From TH1177 sp042138015 (GTDB lineage Archaea > Thermoproteota > Nitrososphaeria > Nitrososphaerales > Nitrososphaeraceae), in NCBI GenBank assembly GCA_042138015.1, contig JBHIVA010000053.1:1-13977 (forward strand): a stretch of DNA of 13,977 nt. The letters are read 5' to 3'. Each line of letters opens with the position of its first letter. The stretch's first letter is position 1. Below the pieces are notes generated by a model, which was not told where the DNA came from, ran no database searches, and worked only from the letters and a program-made list of their open reading frames with translations. Shown one piece after another: positions 1-7,272 of this stretch. The translations under genes and the position numbers were made by a program.

Positions 1-418
1 CATCTTTCTCAAAATAATAATCCGTTGCTATTAGGTTATAATTATTATTACAAAAATCTATGATTAAGGATAAATAATTTCGTTTATGACTATTCTGTAT
101 AAGAAATAACTCTGCTTGTTTATCATCACCATTACTTGGTCCTCCGTATCCTAGATGTTTATGCCAATTTCCTAAATAAGCAAGATTATTTTTTTCCATT
201 TGTTTGGTAATATTTATTGCCACGTCCTCATCCATTTCAAAATAGACTGCTGTTCTCTTTGCATTAGTTGAAAACTGTATTATATTTAATATTATGATAC
301 ATTCTACCATGGTCTTACCGAAAAGTAATCCACCTGTTTCGACTTTTTCGTGTCTGTTACTTTCATTAACTATACTATTAATTGCATCTTCTGTTATGAT
401 TAATTTTTTATGTACCAT
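1..418 (-). CDS. JAB/JAMM-domain metalloprotease-like protein (partial, C-terminus off left edge)
   Basis: 139 residues are visible and the reading frame is open to the window edge. The fold signature of JAB/MPN/JAMM zinc isopeptidases is present: a Glu in VETGGLLFG (E27) followed by NWHKHLGYGGPSNGDD, giving H86, H88, S95 and D98/D99, the HxH-S-x2-D zinc site. Two details differ from the textbook motif: Leu replaces Pro after the second His, and the His-Ser spacing is one residue shorter, unless D99 is the ligand. Family members remove ubiquitin-like or sulfur-carrier tails or cleave C-terminal peptides, probably in the cytoplasm; no signal peptide is seen. The ATG at 418 lies inside the end of the preceding small gene (11-nt overlap, different frame), so translation is probably coupled. 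The substrate is unknown. The domain call is firm; the function is an inference. Confidence 0.85.
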   Translation of the reverse strand, partial: MVHKKLIITEDAINSIVNESNRHEKVETGGLLFGKTMVECIIILNIIQFSTNAKRTAVYFEMDEDVAINITKQMEKNNLAYLGNWHKHLGYGGPSNGDDKQAELFLIQNSHKRNYLSLIIDFCNNNYNLIATDYYFEKD

Positions 419-566
419 TGTAAAAGTGTTTGATATTAGGAATAGTTATCTTTCCAGTTTCTACATCAACCATATTTTCTTCTCCTCTTTTTTTAAGAAT
501 TACCTCTGCAGCTTTATTTTTTATCTCATCTATACCTTCAAAGACTGATTTTAAATCTCTAGGCAT
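408..566 (-). CDS. Small 52-residue protein, first gene of the JAB unit
   Basis: This short frame begins MPRDLKSVFEGIDEI and ends in KHFYNGT, with its stop codon inside the start of the JAB gene. It is hydrophilic and helix-prone in its first half, followed by VDVETGKITIP, which looks like a small beta hairpin. The ATG at 566 is preferred because a TATA-like element (589-596) sits about 26 nt upstream, as at other genes here. An in-frame ATG at 575 would add three residues. No family is recognised. It is too short for a ubiquitin-like fold and lacks a Gly-Gly tail. It could be a partner or inhibitor of the JAB protein, or the N-terminal part of one gene split by a frameshift. The overlap and shared promoter support co-expression. 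Confidence 0.6.
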   Translation of the reverse strand: MPRDLKSVFEGIDEIKNKAAEVILKKRGEENMVDVETGKITIPNIKHFYNGT

Positions 567-588
567 TATAAACATATATGTGACTTCA

Positions 589-596
589 TATATTTA
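589..596 (-). promoter_or_regulatory. TATA box for the small protein/JAB unit
   Basis: On the minus strand the bases read TAAATATA, centred about 26 nt before the ATG at 566. This is the archaeal TATA-to-start-site distance, so the transcript would be leaderless. Confidence 0.45.
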
Positions 597-651
597 TTAT
601 TTTTCTACTACTTTATTAAAAAAATTAATCACAAAGTATAAATAGTAAAAA

Positions 652-846
652 TTAACAAAAACTAAAGAACCTAATTATTATGCATTGTTTGAAACAGGTG
701 GTTTTTTCTTTAACAAAGGTCAATGCAAAGAAGTTTTAGAATGTTATGAAGAAAAGACTTTTCTGAGTCAAGAATTTATTCTATTAAGAAAAGAGAAAAA
801 ACTATACAAGTTAAATTTTGTTATAGGATATAGTTGCTATTTTTGA
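652..846 (+). pseudogene. Probable TPR-repeat protein remnant
   Basis: This frame is open between stops but has no ATG (TTG at 685 is the only plausible start). It contains ALFETGG, then NKGQCKEVLECYEEK, which matches the second half of archaeal TPR units (G at positions 8 and 15, small residue at 20, Tyr at 24). Only one repeat is visible and the frame ends at 846, whereas TPR proteins carry several. I read it as a fragment of a lost TPR gene. Chance resemblance is possible because the match is about 30 residues long. Confidence 0.4.
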
Positions 847-1222
847 CTTTGCTAAACAATTCCGTATCTAATAAATAGCATTATAGAAGTTGAAGGATAA
901 ATTTAAGCAAATTCCATTACAGAATTTGTTTTCTTTCTAACTGTTATCTTTATCATTTAAAACTGTTATAGTTTATTAAAATGTATTTGTTACTATAGAT
1001 AGTGGTTTAATCTCTGGTTCGGTGGTTTTCATAATACTAGCGTTATGAGTTCCAAATTACATGAAGTGGAAAAATTTTGAATAATTTATTCAAAGATATT
1101 GAATATATCAATGTATCCTCTATCTATATACAAAAGATTAATTGCCACTAGATAACAGAACTCGCTGAAGGTTTTCATATATAGCAGGTAACACACATAA
1201 TTCGACACACAAGACCTTGTCA
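847..1222. other. AT-rich intergenic stretch without a recognised gene
   Basis: Only very short frames are present, for example an 11-codon frame at about 1046 (MSSKLHEVEKF). No tRNA, repeat array or convincing promoter was found. It lies between the TPR remnant and the first transposon copy. Confidence 0.5.
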
Positions 1223-1224
1223 TA

Positions 1225-1565
1225 GTTGATTGGTCACGTACAATAAAGCGTTAGTCAGTTGGGTAAGAGATAACAGGAGAGTATACATGTATTCAACAAA
1301 GCAGTTTCATCTATGATAAAAGCAGTTACTCTTTTTCTCCTAAAAATCTGTAAAGAACCAGAACGTTGAATCCACTCCCAGAGTGCAACATAATTTCTTT
1401 TTTGATCCTTAAAAGGTTCTAATGCTTTGGAAGTATTTCGTAAACTCAATCCAAGTACAAATACAAATACATTACATGTAGATGTTCTGTTTCAAATAAT
1501 CTACTTACAATAGATTATAAATAGAAAGTTCACAGATAAAGCTCTTTCGTTAAGTTAACAGCACC
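1225..1565 (-). mobile_element. Decayed IS copy 1 (5' part of a DDE transposase element)
   Basis: The outer end at 1538-1565 reads, on the minus strand, GGTGCTGTTAACTTAACG and onward to GCTTT. It matches the end of copy 4 with one difference over 28 bases. Transposase homology runs inward through NTSKALEPF, WEWIQR and RKRVTAFIIDET and stops abruptly at about 1303, immediately after the first catalytic Asp. Before NTSKALEPF the copy has a 4-nt deletion relative to copy 4, which shifts the frame. The left part (1225-1240, GTTGATTGGTCACGTA) resembles the left end of copy 3, so this may be an internally deleted element with both ends rather than a simple truncation. It is not functional. Confidence 0.75.
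1255..1449 (-). pseudogene. Transposase N-terminal fragment (IS copy 1)
   Basis: The readable frame starts at a TTG and gives 64 residues. Residues about 4-49 are colinear with the transposase in copy 4 (NTSKALEPFKDQ, WEWIQRSGSLQIF, AFIIDET). The last 15 residues are unrelated. Upstream, MYLYLYLD in another frame corresponds to MYSLYLYFLGL of copy 4, so a small deletion separates the true N-terminus. The second Asp and the Glu of the catalytic triad are absent. Confidence 0.75.
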
Positions 1566-1659
1566 ATTCCATAGTCTAACTGTTAGATGATTAGTGGTTG
1601 CTATAGGTTGAATTGATTATCTAAATGAATTGAGCAACAAAGCACCTTGAACTAGAACT

Positions 1660-1667
1660 CTATATAA
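1660..1667 (+). promoter_or_regulatory. TATA box of the exported-protein gene
   Basis: CTATATAA/TATATAAG is centred about 26 nt before the ATG at 1690. This predicts initiation at or next to the start codon and a leaderless mRNA. It is the best-formed promoter in the window. Confidence 0.65.
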
Positions 1668-1689
1668 GAGATAAATTTTATTTAGTAGC

Positions 1690-2694
1690 ATGATTCAAGA
1701 TATTCAAAAGTTCAAATTTACAATGGTAGTATTTGTTATTTCTGCATTTTTAGTTATACTTAACTTGACAACAATGATTTATGCACAGAACTATGATCAA
1801 ACTAAGAGTATAACCTCAACGCCATCGTTTTCACAAGATATCACGCTTGTACCACCTAATGACAATTATCCGGAAATTGATGACACTATATCTGCATATG
1901 CAAATGATACCGATTGGCAAATCATAACTATGGTTAATGTTTCAAACCATTCTTTACAATCGATACAACTTGAAATCCCAAATCCATTCAAAGGTGATGG
2001 GTTTCTAAACAATTCTGTTCTCCCAATTCCATTTGTAATGGATGCGCCACACACATCAATTTACCGTTTTCAATATATCAATATTTCATCTCCTGCAGGG
2101 TTGAATGTTCCTTTTAAATATCTTGAAATCGATTGGAACACCGCAGGGTTGCCAGATGGTCCGAATGATTCTTTTATCAATCCTCATTATGACTTTCATT
2201 TTTTTACTAACACACTCAACTTTATCAATCAAGAAGTTACCTGCATATCAATCAACATAACATCTGTTGGTAGGTTCTGTGACGATCTTAAAACCGGATA
2301 CGATCAGATGCGCAGTTTTTTAACACTGCCACCACAAAAATTTATGCCTAGTTCTTACTTTCCAGCGAGTGGGAGTTCTATTGCACACATGGGATTGCAT
2401 AATTTAGATAGAAGTTTTGATTATACTGTTCAAAACGTTAACAATAATCCTGTTATTATTTACGGAACATTTGGGGGAAAAATTGTATTTTTAGAAGTAT
2501 CACTCACTTTATTCGCGTTCCAAAACGCAATGAGTTCAGATGTTCCCGTGACTGCGGAGATATTACAACCTGAATCATATTTTTATGAATGGTGGCCTAA
2601 CACTGTGGAATTAGAATTTGATAAAAATCGTGACGTTTTCATCCTTTCTCTGAAAGATTTTGAATCTCATGTATTAGAAACAAACAGTAATTAA
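1690..2694 (+). CDS. Exported protein resembling the TTHB210/DUF5602 family
   Basis: 334 residues with an N-terminal signal peptide or anchor (about 11-32, VVFVISAFLVILNL then MIYAQ), so it acts outside the membrane. The mature part is rich in Asn, Thr, Ser and aromatic residues and looks all-beta. Two His clusters stand out: NPHYDFHFF (H166, D168, H170) and AHMGLHNLD (H233, H237, D240). This paired layout, with PHxDFHFY and P-x-MGxHxxD, is what I recall from proteins of the TTHB210/DUF5602 type, and it could form a metal site. The family assignment is from memory of motifs, not a search. ATG 1690 is chosen because of the TATA box 26 nt upstream; ATG 1723 would still leave the hydrophobic segment. 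Its codons look intact although it sits between two dead transposon copies. Confidence 0.8.
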   Translation: MIQDIQKFKFTMVVFVISAFLVILNLTTMIYAQNYDQTKSITSTPSFSQDITLVPPNDNYPEIDDTISAYANDTDWQIITMVNVSNHSLQSIQLEIPNPFKGDGFLNNSVLPIPFVMDAPHTSIYRFQYINISSPAGLNVPFKYLEIDWNTAGLPDGPNDSFINPHYDFHFFTNTLNFINQEVTCISINITSVGRFCDDLKTGYDQMRSFLTLPPQKFMPSSYFPASGSSIAHMGLHNLDRSFDYTVQNVNNNPVIIYGTFGGKIVFLEVSLTLFAFQNAMSSDVPVTAEILQPESYFYEWWPNTVELEFDKNRDVFILSLKDFESHVLETNSN

Positions 2695-2747
2695 ACCAAC
2701 TAGATAACACACAAAGTCTGAAACCACACCCAGAAAATGATATTACA

Positions 2748-2767
2748 TTAGTTTTTTATTTTTTCAA
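2748..2767 (+). terminator. T-rich archaeal terminator after the exported-protein gene
   Basis: Two T runs (TTTTTTATTTTTTC) occur about 55 nt after the stop codon. Archaeal RNA polymerase terminates on oligo-U stretches without a hairpin. The region is AT-rich throughout, so this is suggestive only. Confidence 0.35.
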
Positions 2768-2829
2768 ATAGTAATAAAACAAAAATTAAGAATTAAGAAA
2801 AACAATATTGTTTATAAGTCTGTAAAAAA

Positions 2830-3535
2830 GGGATGTTAAGTTAAGAGTATTTCACCTCCAATTTTGAATAAAATAATATTTCTAACTTTTGAATTATAGA
2901 GATAAACAAATAATTTCATCCAATTGTATACATGCTGTAGATCACATTTTATACTACTATTCTTTTTGGTACATGGATAGTAATCATCAAAACATTCTGT
3001 TCTATCCTTAAAGTACTGCATCACTCTTTCAATCAAACTCTTATCCAAAGGAGAATGTAATGTATGTTTTAGATGTAAAAAGTTACATGCTTGAGGATAC
3101 CATGTACCACCATCAGTGTAAACTGTATGTCTACCATATTTAGATACAAGAGATCTGATAAAATTCTCTTCTACAGACATTTTCTTTCTTCTGGTATGGA
3201 TTCCAAGCACAGATCTCTTAACAGGTTCAATACAGACTAACCAAAAATATTGACCACCAGTCTGAATAATTGTTTCATCTATTATGAATCCAGAAACTAG
3301 TTTTCTATTATAAATCTGCAATAAACTAATTCAATTCCAAACAACAACATAACTTCTTTTTTGAAACTTAAACGGTTCCAGTACTTTAGATGTATTTCAC
3401 AGAATAAACCCCAGAAAGTACATATCTAATATCTTACAATAATACTGGATGTTTTATTTCCGATAAATTTTAACAAGATAGATCGTTAGAATACTACATT
3501 TATAGGGAAAGCTATTTCGTTAAGTTAACAGCTCC
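2830..3535 (-). mobile_element. IS copy 2, the only copy with both recognisable ends (about 706 bp)
   Basis: The left end GGGATGTTAAGTTAAGAG (2830-2847) and the right end (3508-3535, minus strand GGAGCTGTTAACTTAACG) are imperfect inverted repeats sharing TGTTAASTTAA. They enclose a single transposase frame that occupies nearly the whole element, a compact IS6-like layout. The transposase stop codon lies inside the left repeat. No clear target-site duplication remains at the flanks. The N-terminal part carries stop codons, so the copy is inactive. It defines the element's full length for the other three remnants. Confidence 0.8.
2836..3420 (-). pseudogene. IS6-like DDE transposase, broken
   Basis: The frame from 3321 to 2836 encodes the catalytic core: FIIDET (D15 of that frame), FWLVCIEPVKRSVLGIHTRR, YTDGGTWYPQ (D70) and SLIERVMQYFKDRTE (E98), then FDDYYPC and a YNWMKLFVYLYN segment. 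This is the DDE arrangement of archaeal IS6/IS240-type transposases. The family label is by motif only. Upstream, the N-terminal region survives as NTSKVLEPFKFQKRSY, but with stop codons before NTSK and in WN*I, where WEWI is expected, plus a loss of about three codons. Compared with copy 4 it also lacks one residue in FWLWICIEP. The N-terminal helix-turn-helix-like part is therefore lost and the gene is dead. Confidence 0.8.
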
Positions 3536-3850
3536 TTGAAAAGTATCATAAATCAATCTGAAAGAATAATAATTCAAAATAATCAAATTTTTCACATAAT
3601 TCGTTATTTTTTTATTTATTCGATCTAATTTATTTTGTTTTAAAAATATTGTATTAATAAAATATTATCTAATAAATATTTTATCTGATTTCTAAACTTA
3701 ATACTTTTTTTTATAAAGTTCATAAATACTTGATGCTGTGACAATAGAACGTTCACAACTATTTCTCTATCATTAACCTGATAGCACTACTAAAATAATG
3801 AAATTTGCAAAAATTAATTAAACCAATATTTTATTACAGTTGATCTAGAC
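3536..3850. other. Very AT-rich spacer
   Basis: Runs of A and T with no open frame of note. The last part (about 3815-3840, including AATATTTTATT) may hold the promoter of the following gene, but no single TATA box is clear. Confidence 0.4.
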
Positions 3851-4600
3851 TTGTTAAAGGTAGTATACAGGAAACAAAATAGAATTCCTATACTTTTGTT
3901 ATTATTTGCACAACCAATTTTAATACTATTCCTTTTTTTCACATCAGAAGTAGTTGCACAAAATGAATTGTCGGATTCAAAAAACATAGAAACTAACGAA
4001 GAAGGGATGGCACAAAATCCTGGAATATCTTTAGAAGAGATTAAGGAATATGCAGAAGTAATTAATGTTTTCCTAGAGATAATAATAATAGTACTTTTGG
4101 CTAAAACAGTAAGAGATTTCTCTGAACTAGCAAAGGTAAGTAAATTACAAACGCGAGTACGGTTTAGACCTTGGATAGGACCTCATGGAGGAATAGAATT
4201 TATAGAAAGTAATAATGATTCTCAAAGATATGCAATTAAACTAAAAAATTTTGGTGAGATTCCTGCTTCAAATGTCACCGCTTTCTCAAGAATATCTGAT
4301 AATGTTCCGAAAAGAGATGAAGTTATTAAATTAAAAAAAATCAATTTTTTAGATAATGATAGACAAAAATATGAAATTGACAAATTTACTATAGGTCCAC
4401 TTCTGCCAGGAATGGAAAAAAGATATTGGATTTTCATAAGAGACGAGACAATAAAAAGAGCTAAAGAAGGAACGTCTAATATTTACATCCTATTTTACTT
4501 CTCATATGACTTTAGTGGGGAAAGAAGTGGATATGGGATGATAAGTCAATTTGATAAAAATACTAATACTTTTGTACATAATGAAATGTGGATAGATTAA
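3851..4600 (+). CDS. Two-helix membrane protein with extramembrane beta domain
   Basis: 249 residues starting at TTG; the first in-frame ATG is residue 53, which would remove the first helix, so the TTG is preferred. Helix 1 spans about 13-33 and may be a cleaved signal (ending EVVAQ), followed by a polar acidic linker. Helix 2 spans about 69-86 (INVFLEIIIIVLLA). A domain of about 150 residues follows. It contains RFRPWIG (105-110), KLKNFGEIPASNV (130-142) and FTIGPLLPG (179-187). The NFGxxPAxNV element recurs in two-helix bacterial and archaeal membrane proteins of unknown function, where it resembles an immunoglobulin-like strand pair. I cannot name a family. It stands alone between transposon copies 2 and 3. 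Confidence 0.75.
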   Translation: MLKVVYRKQNRIPILLLLFAQPILILFLFFTSEVVAQNELSDSKNIETNEEGMAQNPGISLEEIKEYAEVINVFLEIIIIVLLAKTVRDFSELAKVSKLQTRVRFRPWIGPHGGIEFIESNNDSQRYAIKLKNFGEIPASNVTAFSRISDNVPKRDEVIKLKKINFLDNDRQKYEIDKFTIGPLLPGMEKRYWIFIRDETIKRAKEGTSNIYILFYFSYDFSGERSGYGMISQFDKNTNTFVHNEMWID

Positions 4601-4949
4601 ATCTATTAAACCCTAAAATTTGTAAGCTATATTTTCACAAACTTTATCAGTTATCGTAATCTGTATACTAAATAAACAATCCAAGTGTAGTTTCATGCTT
4701 AATTCTAAAAAATAGAAAGAATTTCAACTTTAATATTGATTTATTTTAAATATTAACTCGATTAGTCTGAAAATTTATTTAGGAAAAATTTGAGATTAGT
4801 AAACAAACTAGAACATACGGATTAAGATACAATATTATAATATTTTGCATTCAACGAACTTTATCAGATGATCTCTCAAAATCAATAATTTAAGAGGAAT
4901 TAGATGATATCTCTATTCTACTTCAGTAAGACCGTTTTATTTTCTTATA
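4601..4949. other. Intergenic stretch, possible short coding remnant
   Basis: Mostly AT-rich without a gene. At about 4859-4929 the plus strand reads LSDDLSKSII, a stop, then EELDDISILLQ, which is more protein-like than its surroundings and may be a fragment of a lost gene. The support is weak. Confidence 0.25.
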
Positions 4950-5391
4950 GGGATGTTGAGAGGTCACGTAAGTTAAGACATTTTTATCTCCAATTTTGAA
5001 TAAAATAATATTTCTAACTTTTTAATTATGCAGATAAATGAATAGATCGTTCAATTATATACACCTGATAAATCACATTTTATACTATTCTCTGTAAATG
5101 GATACTAATCATCAAAACATTCTTTTCTTTTTTTAAAAATTGGATTATTCTTTCAATACTAATTTCTCTAAAAGTGAATTTAATAAATGATTGATATGTG
5201 ATCAAATACATGCCTGAAGAGGATACCAAATACCACAATCAATATAAACTGTATGTTTACTATTTTTAGATACAAGAGATTGGATAAATTCTCTGCTACA
5301 AATACATTTCGAGATATGTGTATTACAAGCATAGATCTCAACTGGTTATATTCATACAAATTCATAACCAGAGAAAATTCATAACCAGAGA
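4950..5391 (-). mobile_element. Decayed IS copy 3 (3' half)
   Basis: From GGGATGTT at 4950 rightward the sequence follows copy 2 closely (for example CTCCAATTTTGAATAAAAT and TTTCTAAC, then ATCACATTTTATACTA, then AAACTGTATGTTTACTA), but with many small deletions and substitutions. The match fades after the region corresponding to the CIEPVKRS codons (about 5335-5360). The end repeat is interrupted: GGGATGTT is separated from TAAGTTAAGA by about 11 bases including GGTCACG. No transposase frame is readable for more than a few codons. This is the most eroded copy. A 17-bp duplication closes its right side. Confidence 0.7.
5358..5391. repeat. Perfect 17-bp tandem duplication
   Basis: AAATTCATAACCAGAGA occurs at 5358-5374 and again at 5375-5391 with no gap. 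CTGGTTAT at 5342-5349 is the inverse of ATAACCAG in the first unit, so a hairpin is also possible. The duplication lies at the broken edge of IS copy 3 and is probably a replication-slippage or repair scar. Confidence 0.8.
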
Positions 5392-5693
5392 TGTTGGTCA
5401 CCTATTTAAATAATAATTTCATTTAGAATAAAAGGAGTTATATCTCTTTAATATAAATAAAAATAATGAAACAAAGCTTTTATCAAGAGAAACAAAAAGG
5501 GATTCATACCATATCTATTACTCTATTCATGATTATTAAGGAGTTTTATAGCTATAGAATACTTCTCAATACAACTAATGTTCTGTAACAAGTATTAATT
5601 ATATCATTTTGGTTTTACTTGTTAACATTACATATAAACAATACATATAAAATAAGAACTTATTACATTTACTTGATGTTCATTTGTTTCGAG
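5392..5693. other. Spacer between IS copies 3 and 4
   Basis: AT-rich. A 40-codon frame at 5466-5588 (MKQSFYQEKQKGIHT at its start) follows ATATAAAT, but that box is only about 13 nt before the ATG. I do not regard the frame as a supported gene. Confidence 0.3.
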
Positions 5694-6240
5694 GGTGCTG
5701 TTAAGTTAACGAAAGAGCTTTAGCTGTGAATGTTCTATTTCTAATCTATGGTCATTAGATTATTTGAAAGAAACAGAACATCCACATGTATAGTAATGTA
5801 TTCTTTGTATTTGTACTTTCTTGGTCTCAGTCGACGAAATACCTCTAAAGCACTGGAACTATTTAAGGATCAGAATAGAAGTTTTGTTGCAATTTGGGAG
5901 TGGATTCAACGTTTTGGTTCATTACAGATTTTTAAGAGAAAAAGAGTAACTGCTTTTATTATAGATGAAACAATTATTCAGATTGGTAATCAGCATTTTT
6001 GGTTATGGATATGTATTGAACCTGTTAAGAGATCTGTGCTTGGAATCCATACCAGAAGAAAGAAAATGTCTGTAGAAGAGAATTTTATCAGATCGCTTGT
6101 ATCAGAGTAATGAAAATCTACCCTGTATATACATTTGAAGGTACATGAGATCCTCAATCCTTTAAATTTCTACATTTAAAACATAGATTGCATTCTCCTT
6201 TGGAGCAGAGTATGATAGAAAAATAAAACAGTATTAAAAT
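5694..6240 (+). mobile_element. Decayed IS copy 4 (5' two-thirds)
   Basis: The left end GGTGCTGTTAAGTTAACG (5694-5711) is intact and in the opposite orientation to copies 1-3. Homology to copy 2 continues through the transposase to about 6240, at the position of IERVMQY, and then stops. The distal end repeat is missing, and unrelated sequence (a remnant of another gene on the minus strand) begins there. This copy preserves the best N-terminal transposase sequence of the four. Confidence 0.8.
5748..6240 (+). pseudogene. IS6-like DDE transposase, truncated (IS copy 4)
   Basis: The readable frame (5748-6110, 120 residues) contains YFLGLSRRNTSKALELF, WEWIQRFGSLQIF, RKRVTAFIIDET (first Asp), NQHFWLWICIEPVKRS and KKMSVEENFIRSLV, then stops. 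The stretch corresponding to YTDGGTWYP is still recognisable after the stop but reads YTFEGT*DP, so the second catalytic Asp and the following Trp are lost. Further on, HLKHRLHSPLEQSMIEK is followed by a stop where ERVMQY should be. The likely native start is MYSLYLYF (ATG about 5799); residues before it come from the element's leader. It cannot encode an active transposase. Confidence 0.85.
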
Positions 6241-6890
6241 TTCCATTGTAGAATTTCTGTCTATACCACAGAATTCTTTTATATCGGTTAAAGTCTTCAT
6301 AAGAGTATATTTATGAAGTTCGTGTAATTTTTTATTCATTGTTTCTATGTGATTATCTGAAACGATTGCTCAAAAAAAAGCATCTGTGAGAAGCATCTTT
6401 CTAGATGTTTCTGAAACAGAGTGTAAATAACTTTTTCCTCATATTGTCGAATGAGTAGATTTAAGATATTAAAAAAATAGATTCCCTTCAATTAAATTAT
6501 CCAGCGGATCTGTTAAGATGCTTATTTACAATTAATTTAAAAGTAAAGATTGATCAAAAAGTAAATGATTTGCTATATTTGATGAGGTAGTTTTATTGCC
6601 AGGACTAATTCTATTTAACGTATTACTATTCGTTGAGTTAAGAATATAATCAGAAAAAGAATAATATTTTCTATTTCACTATCATGTATGTTTTTGGAGT
6701 TACGATTTGCAGTACATCATTTGTAAAAGTTTTTCTTTAAGCAAAACCATTTTGGAATATCCATTGCAATTGGTCTTTCTAATAAAATTAGTTTAAAAAC
6801 TTTGTGAAATAGTCACTCTGAGTTGCTCCTCTTAATATATTCAATATATATAATAATTGAAAATTCTTTGTATTGCGAGGAGACAATCAG
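6240..6890 (-). pseudogene. Heavily decayed gene cut at the edge of IS copy 4
   Basis: Reading leftward from about 6890, several stretches look like protein in linked frames: LNILRGATQSDYFTKFLN, then LERPIAMDIPKWFCLKKNF, then CTANRNSKNIHDSEIE. After a frame change come SPGNKTTSSNIANHLLF, ISILTDPLDNLIEGNLFF, SVSETSRKMLLTDAFF, AIVSDNHIETMNKKLHELHK and YTLMKTLTDIKEFCGIDRN. They are separated by at least five stop codons and one or more frameshifts. The last part ends where transposon homology begins. I do not recognise the family. Since single frames in AT-rich DNA can look protein-like by chance, this remains a proposal. The run from 6439 to 6240 (one stop in 66 codons, balanced composition) is the best-supported segment. 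Confidence 0.4.
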
Positions 6891-7272
6891 AATAGGAAAA
6901 TAATTTTAGAGATAATACATTAATGTCAAGAACTTGTAAATTAGTTAAATATTTAAATGAATGTATCATGCACGAACGATACCTCAATCTTCTACGGATT
7001 GACTCTATTTAGTATACCTTGCCAAACCCAATACTCCTATGAAAATCAGCGACCTGAAAAAAATACATAAGGATATTTATCATGACATGTACTAAAAAAG
7101 GAACTACCAATACATTGTCTATACATCAATCTACTATTACAATAAATATGAAATCTTCAAAACGAACTTTAATCCATATGATAATTATGATTATACTTTA
7201 TTCAACTTTTGTGTTTACAGTAACGGAGTAAAATTAATGATTAAATTCTTTACATTTTATATATGTTATGTA
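6891..7272. other. Intergenic stretch with one doubtful small frame
   Basis: No conserved gene is seen. The frame 7082-7231 on the plus strand (49 codons) contains MKSSKRTLIHMIIMIILYS, which looks like a signal peptide or a single membrane helix, then stops at VFTVTE. It could be the leader remnant of a lost secreted protein. There is no clear TATA box at the expected distance. Confidence 0.3.

Noticed and set aside
294..645. Two plus-strand frames rich in Phe, Ser, Leu and Ile
   Set aside because: They are antisense shadows of the small protein and JAB genes, whose minus-strand frame carries the zinc-site motif.
1866..2054. Minus-strand frame inside the exported-protein gene
   Set aside because: Antisense to a long intact gene with signal peptide and promoter; no features of its own.
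4222..4437. Minus-strand frame inside the two-helix membrane protein gene
   Set aside because: Shadow frame; low-complexity Ser/Leu/Phe composition typical of antisense AT-rich DNA.
5180..5401. 73-residue minus-strand frame
   Set aside because: Lies in IS copy 3, which aligns with the transposase of copy 2 in other frames; this frame is a by-product of small deletions.
6154..6339. 61-residue minus-strand frame as an independent gene
   Set aside because: Its first half continues the decayed gene from upstream without needing its ATG, and its second half is antisense to transposon sequence, so it is a chimera of two remnants.
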